Below, piece by piece: positions 61,534 through 64,000 of a stretch of DNA of 64,000 nucleotides (within the stretch, counting starts at the first letter, position 1; every line of letters begins with the position of its first letter). The notes beneath the pieces were generated by a model. That model was given only the letters and a program-made list of their open reading frames with translations, was not told the DNA's origin and did not search any database. A program made the position numbers and the translations under genes. Location of the stretch: positions 496,001-560,000 of the forward strand of contig NZ_JBISHH010000024.1 in NCBI RefSeq assembly GCF_045066735.1. Reading direction: 5' to 3'. Origin of the DNA: Algibacter sp045066735. GTDB taxonomy: Bacteria; Bacteroidota; Bacteroidia; Flavobacteriales; Flavobacteriaceae.

Positions 61534-63627
61534 TTACCAGATTTTCACACGATTTTCTGGTTCAATATACATGTTGTCTCCGGCTTTAATGTCAAAAGCA
61601 GCATAGAACGCATCTATATTGAGTAAAGGTTGTACAGCCCTGTTCATTCCAGGAGAATGTGGATCTGTTTTTATTCTTGTCTTTAAAGCATCGTCTCTCA
61701 TCTTGCTTCTCCAAACGGTTGCCCAACTCATAAAAAAGCGTTGTTCTGGTGTAAAACCATCAATAGGCTCTGGTCTTCCGTTAGCTTCCAAATCCATTTG
61801 TAAAGCATCATAAGCAGCATTTACACCACCTAAATCACCAATGTTTTCACCAAGTGTAAAAGCACCGTTAATATGTACATCAGGTAAAACTTCAATAGCA
61901 CTATATTGATCGGCTAAATTTTTTCCTAAAGCTTCAAATTGTTTTAAATCTTCATCAGTCCACCAATTGTTTAAGTTTCCGTTTTTATCGTAACGAGATC
62001 CAGAATCATCAAAACAATGTGAAATTTCATGACCAATTACAGCACCAATACCTCCGTAGTTTACAGCATCATCTGCAGTGAAATTGTAAAATGGTGGTTG
62101 TAAAATAGCAGCAGGAAAAACAATTTCGTTGTAAGGTGGGTTAAAGTAAGCATTCACTACTTGCGGTGCCATACCCCATTCGCTTTTATCCACAGGTTTA
62201 GATAAGTCTGCAATGGTTTTTTTGTGATTCCAAGCTCTAACGTTAAGTATGTTTTGTAAGTACGATCCGTTTTCTCCTGGACCTTCAATTTGCAATTCTG
62301 CGTAATCTGTCCATTGATCGGGATAAGCAATTTTTACTTTTAGAGCTAAAAGTTTTTCAATAGCTTTTTGTTTCGTTTCTTCCGTCATCCATGATACATT
62401 CGAAATTCTATTTTGAAAAGCTAGAATAACATTTTTTATCATACGTTCTGCCTTTGCTTTAGCTTCAGGTGGAAAGTAATTTTCTACATACAACTTCCCT
62501 AAAGCTTCACCAACAGTATTATTTACAGTTCCTAAAGCGCGTTCGTTTAAAGGTTTTTGAGCCTTAGCACCACGAAGTTCTTTACTATAAAATTCCCAGT
62601 TCGCTTTAGCTAAATCTGTGCTTAATAATCCAGCAGCATCATTAAAGCTGTTCCAGCGTAAATAAGCTTTCCAGTCTGCTACGTTGTTTTCTTTTAAAAT
62701 ACCTTGTAAAGCATCAAAATACTTTACTTCGCCAACGATTACGGTATCAATAGATTTTACGCCAATACCTTTAAAGTAAGCATCCCAGTTTATTGCTGGC
62801 ACCATGTTTTGTAAATCGGCAATAGATCTTGGGTTGTAGCGTTTACGAGCATCACGACGTTCAACTTTATCCATTTTAGGGATGGCTAAGCGTGTTTCAA
62901 AATCTAAAATTTGTAAGGCTTCGGAGTTTGCTTTTTCTTCAGATTCTCCTAAATATTGTAACATTTTAGCAATGTGTGCTATATACTTGGTTCTAATTTC
63001 TTTAGAGTTTTCATCATCGTTAATGTAGTAGTCACGATCTGGTAAGCCTAAGCTACCACCGCCAATATAACCAACATTTTTGTTACTGTCTTTAGGGTGG
63101 GCGCCTACGTAGAAACCAACAAACCCTGAACCACTTTGAGACTCCACTTCTATAATGTAATCTTGTAAGTCTTCTATGTTTTTTATAGCATCAATTTTTG
63201 CTAAATATGGTTTTAGTGGGTCTATACCTTGCTTATCTCTAGCAATGGTATCCATGATTGTTTGGTATAACTTTACAGCTTTATCTTGGTCGGAACCGGC
63301 TATAATTTCCGTTTTCTTTAAATCCTTATCAGTAGAAATTGCTGCTTTTAAAATAGTAAGTGCATCGTCGTCTGTTTTTTGTCTAAGCTCGTCAAAACTT
63401 CCCCAACGGGTTCTGTCTGATGGGATTTCATTGTTGTCTAGCCATTTTCCGTTAACGTATCTAAAAAAATCGTCGTTAGGTTTGGCATCCGTATCCATGA
63501 ATTCTATGTTAATTCCTGGTGTAGGTTCAACTTGAGCTATGGCTTCTTTGTTGTCGGTTTTACAAGCGACAACGGATAAAAAAGCGAACCCACTTAAGAG
63601 TGATAAATAATTCGGTTTCATTTTCAA
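61534..63627 (-). CDS. M13-family zinc metallopeptidase (PepO/neprilysin-like)
   Basis: 697 residues, exported lipoprotein: VVACKTD gives a lipobox-type Cys22. The peptidase body has the neprilysin N-lobe (NDDFFRYVNGKWLDNNEIPSDRTRWG) and the zinc motif VIGHEISHCFDDSGSRYD near residue 535, followed by GENIGDLGGVNAAYDAL with the third ligand; FAPEQRFF-like FTPEQRFFMSWATVWR and PHSPGMNRAVQPL close the fold. Expected to cleave oligopeptides in the periplasm. Length is normal. Confidence 0.95.
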   Translation of the reverse strand: MKMKPNYLSLLSGFAFLSVVACKTDNKEAIAQVEPTPGINIEFMDTDAKPNDDFFRYVNGKWLDNNEIPSDRTRWGSFDELRQKTDDDALTILKAAISTDKDLKKTEIIAGSDQDKAVKLYQTIMDTIARDKQGIDPLKPYLAKIDAIKNIEDLQDYIIEVESQSGSGFVGFYVGAHPKDSNKNVGYIGGGSLGLPDRDYYINDDENSKEIRTKYIAHIAKMLQYLGESEEKANSEALQILDFETRLAIPKMDKVERRDARKRYNPRSIADLQNMVPAINWDAYFKGIGVKSIDTVIVGEVKYFDALQGILKENNVADWKAYLRWNSFNDAAGLLSTDLAKANWEFYSKELRGAKAQKPLNERALGTVNNTVGEALGKLYVENYFPPEAKAKAERMIKNVILAFQNRISNVSWMTEETKQKAIEKLLALKVKIAYPDQWTDYAELQIEGPGENGSYLQNILNVRAWNHKKTIADLSKPVDKSEWGMAPQVVNAYFNPPYNEIVFPAAILQPPFYNFTADDAVNYGGIGAVIGHEISHCFDDSGSRYDKNGNLNNWWTDEDLKQFEALGKNLADQYSAIEVLPDVHINGAFTLGENIGDLGGVNAAYDALQMDLEANGRPEPIDGFTPEQRFFMSWATVWRSKMRDDALKTRIKTDPHSPGMNRAVQPLLNIDAFYAAFDIKAGDNMYIEPENRVKIW

Positions 63628-63748
63628 TTTTTAGGTTTGTAGTAAGTTATTGTTTTAACATGTAATCTTGTACGCTAAAATACATATAAATTCCACTTTA
63701 TAGAAGCAGATTAGTTTAAAAATGAAAAATGAAGTTGAAAAAGAATAG

Positions 63749-64000
63749 TTAAGGTTTAACGATGTTAATGTTGTCAGCTTCAATTTTTTGATTCATTTGA
63801 AAGTTGAAGTTAGAAAACGATATTAAGAAGTCTTTTATAGTTGAAAGCAGTTCGTTTTTATTTGTAGACTCTAAATTAGATAGGCTTTTTAGCTTGTAAA
63901 GATGAGTTTCTAAGGCAGAAATTCTAGCCAGTGTAGCATCGCTGTTAACTTCTTTTGGAATGTCTTTTTTTAAATCACGTAAAAGTGTTTTTATGTTTTT
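63749..64000 (-). CDS. Partial CDS, C-terminal part of an unassigned helical protein
   Basis: The frame is open from the window edge to a TAA at 63749-63751. The 83 residues seen are helical and polar: DLKKDIPKEVNSDATLARIS, LETHLYKLKSLSNLEST and FLISFSNFNFQMNQKIEADN, ending NIVKP. No motif is recognised. Its start lies beyond the window. Confidence 0.65.
   Translation of the reverse strand, partial: KNIKTLLRDLKKDIPKEVNSDATLARISALETHLYKLKSLSNLESTNKNELLSTIKDFLISFSNFNFQMNQKIEADNINIVKP

Noticed and set aside
1..64000. tRNA, rRNA, CRISPR, prophage, transposase or restriction/defence genes
   Set aside because: None was recognised: I saw no cloverleaf-like GC-rich segments, regular spacer arrays, phage structural genes or transposase signatures.

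Overview
The window is AT-rich DNA from a member of the Bacteroidota, almost certainly a marine-type Flavobacteriaceae. The evidence is type IX secretion (T9SS) C-terminal sorting domains, a SusC-style TonB receptor with an N-terminal carboxypeptidase-regulatory domain, TAnnTTTG promoter boxes, a three-gene sdhCAB operon with a single cytochrome b subunit, and a LytS/LytTR pair with periplasmic TPRs. I see no rRNA, tRNA, CRISPR array, prophage or insertion sequence. The content looks chromosomal, mostly core metabolism broken by blocks of exported proteins of unknown function.

Layout. 1-373: tail of a T9SS cargo protein. 555-4005: sdhCAB. 4090-4371: ppnP. 4459-8028: a phosphate-type porin followed by a Pit transporter with a PhoU-like tail. 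8414-13723: a small exported repeat protein, a lipoprotein/TonB-receptor pair and a small carboxypeptidase-regulatory-domain protein. The upstream regions of this phosphate block carry arrays of short units repeating every 11 bp, which look like Pho boxes. 13892-23248: housekeeping genes (dGTPase, 2-hydroxyacid dehydrogenase, TauE-type permease, a two-domain OlsF-like aminolipid synthase, aspartate kinase, fructose-bisphosphatase). 23326-29410: a six-gene operon of exported proteins, four of them unassigned, facing a TPR-histidine kinase/LytTR regulator pair (29599-32395). 32450-43000: nitrogen assimilation (gltBD divergent from a porin, two ammonium channels and a P-II protein). 43367-50723: PEP carboxylase, a cysteine-rich enzyme of unknown function, and nadA-nadB. 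50738-63627: a hybrid sensor kinase, a short SSB, small lipoproteins and acetyltransferases, a zinc-ribbon/GIDE-domain pair, a CBS protein, and M28 and M13 peptidases. The window ends inside a small minus-strand gene.

How the parts fit. The phosphate block reads as one regulon: outer-membrane entry (porin, TonB receptor), inner-membrane transport (Pit) and a shared operator pattern. The same intergenic region may also encode a small RNA on the minus strand. The nitrogen block pairs ammonium entry and sensing with GOGAT, and two CCCC-N9/10-GGGG palindromes sit near -40 and -93 of a predicted start site, spaced like activator sites. Two intergenic copies of a structured repeat (15247-15328 and 43189-43284) share a conserved head and have compensatory changes in their closing stem.

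Limits. All calls come from reading the sequence and recalling protein families. No database search, folding program or promoter scan was run. Promoter, operator and RNA calls are visual.
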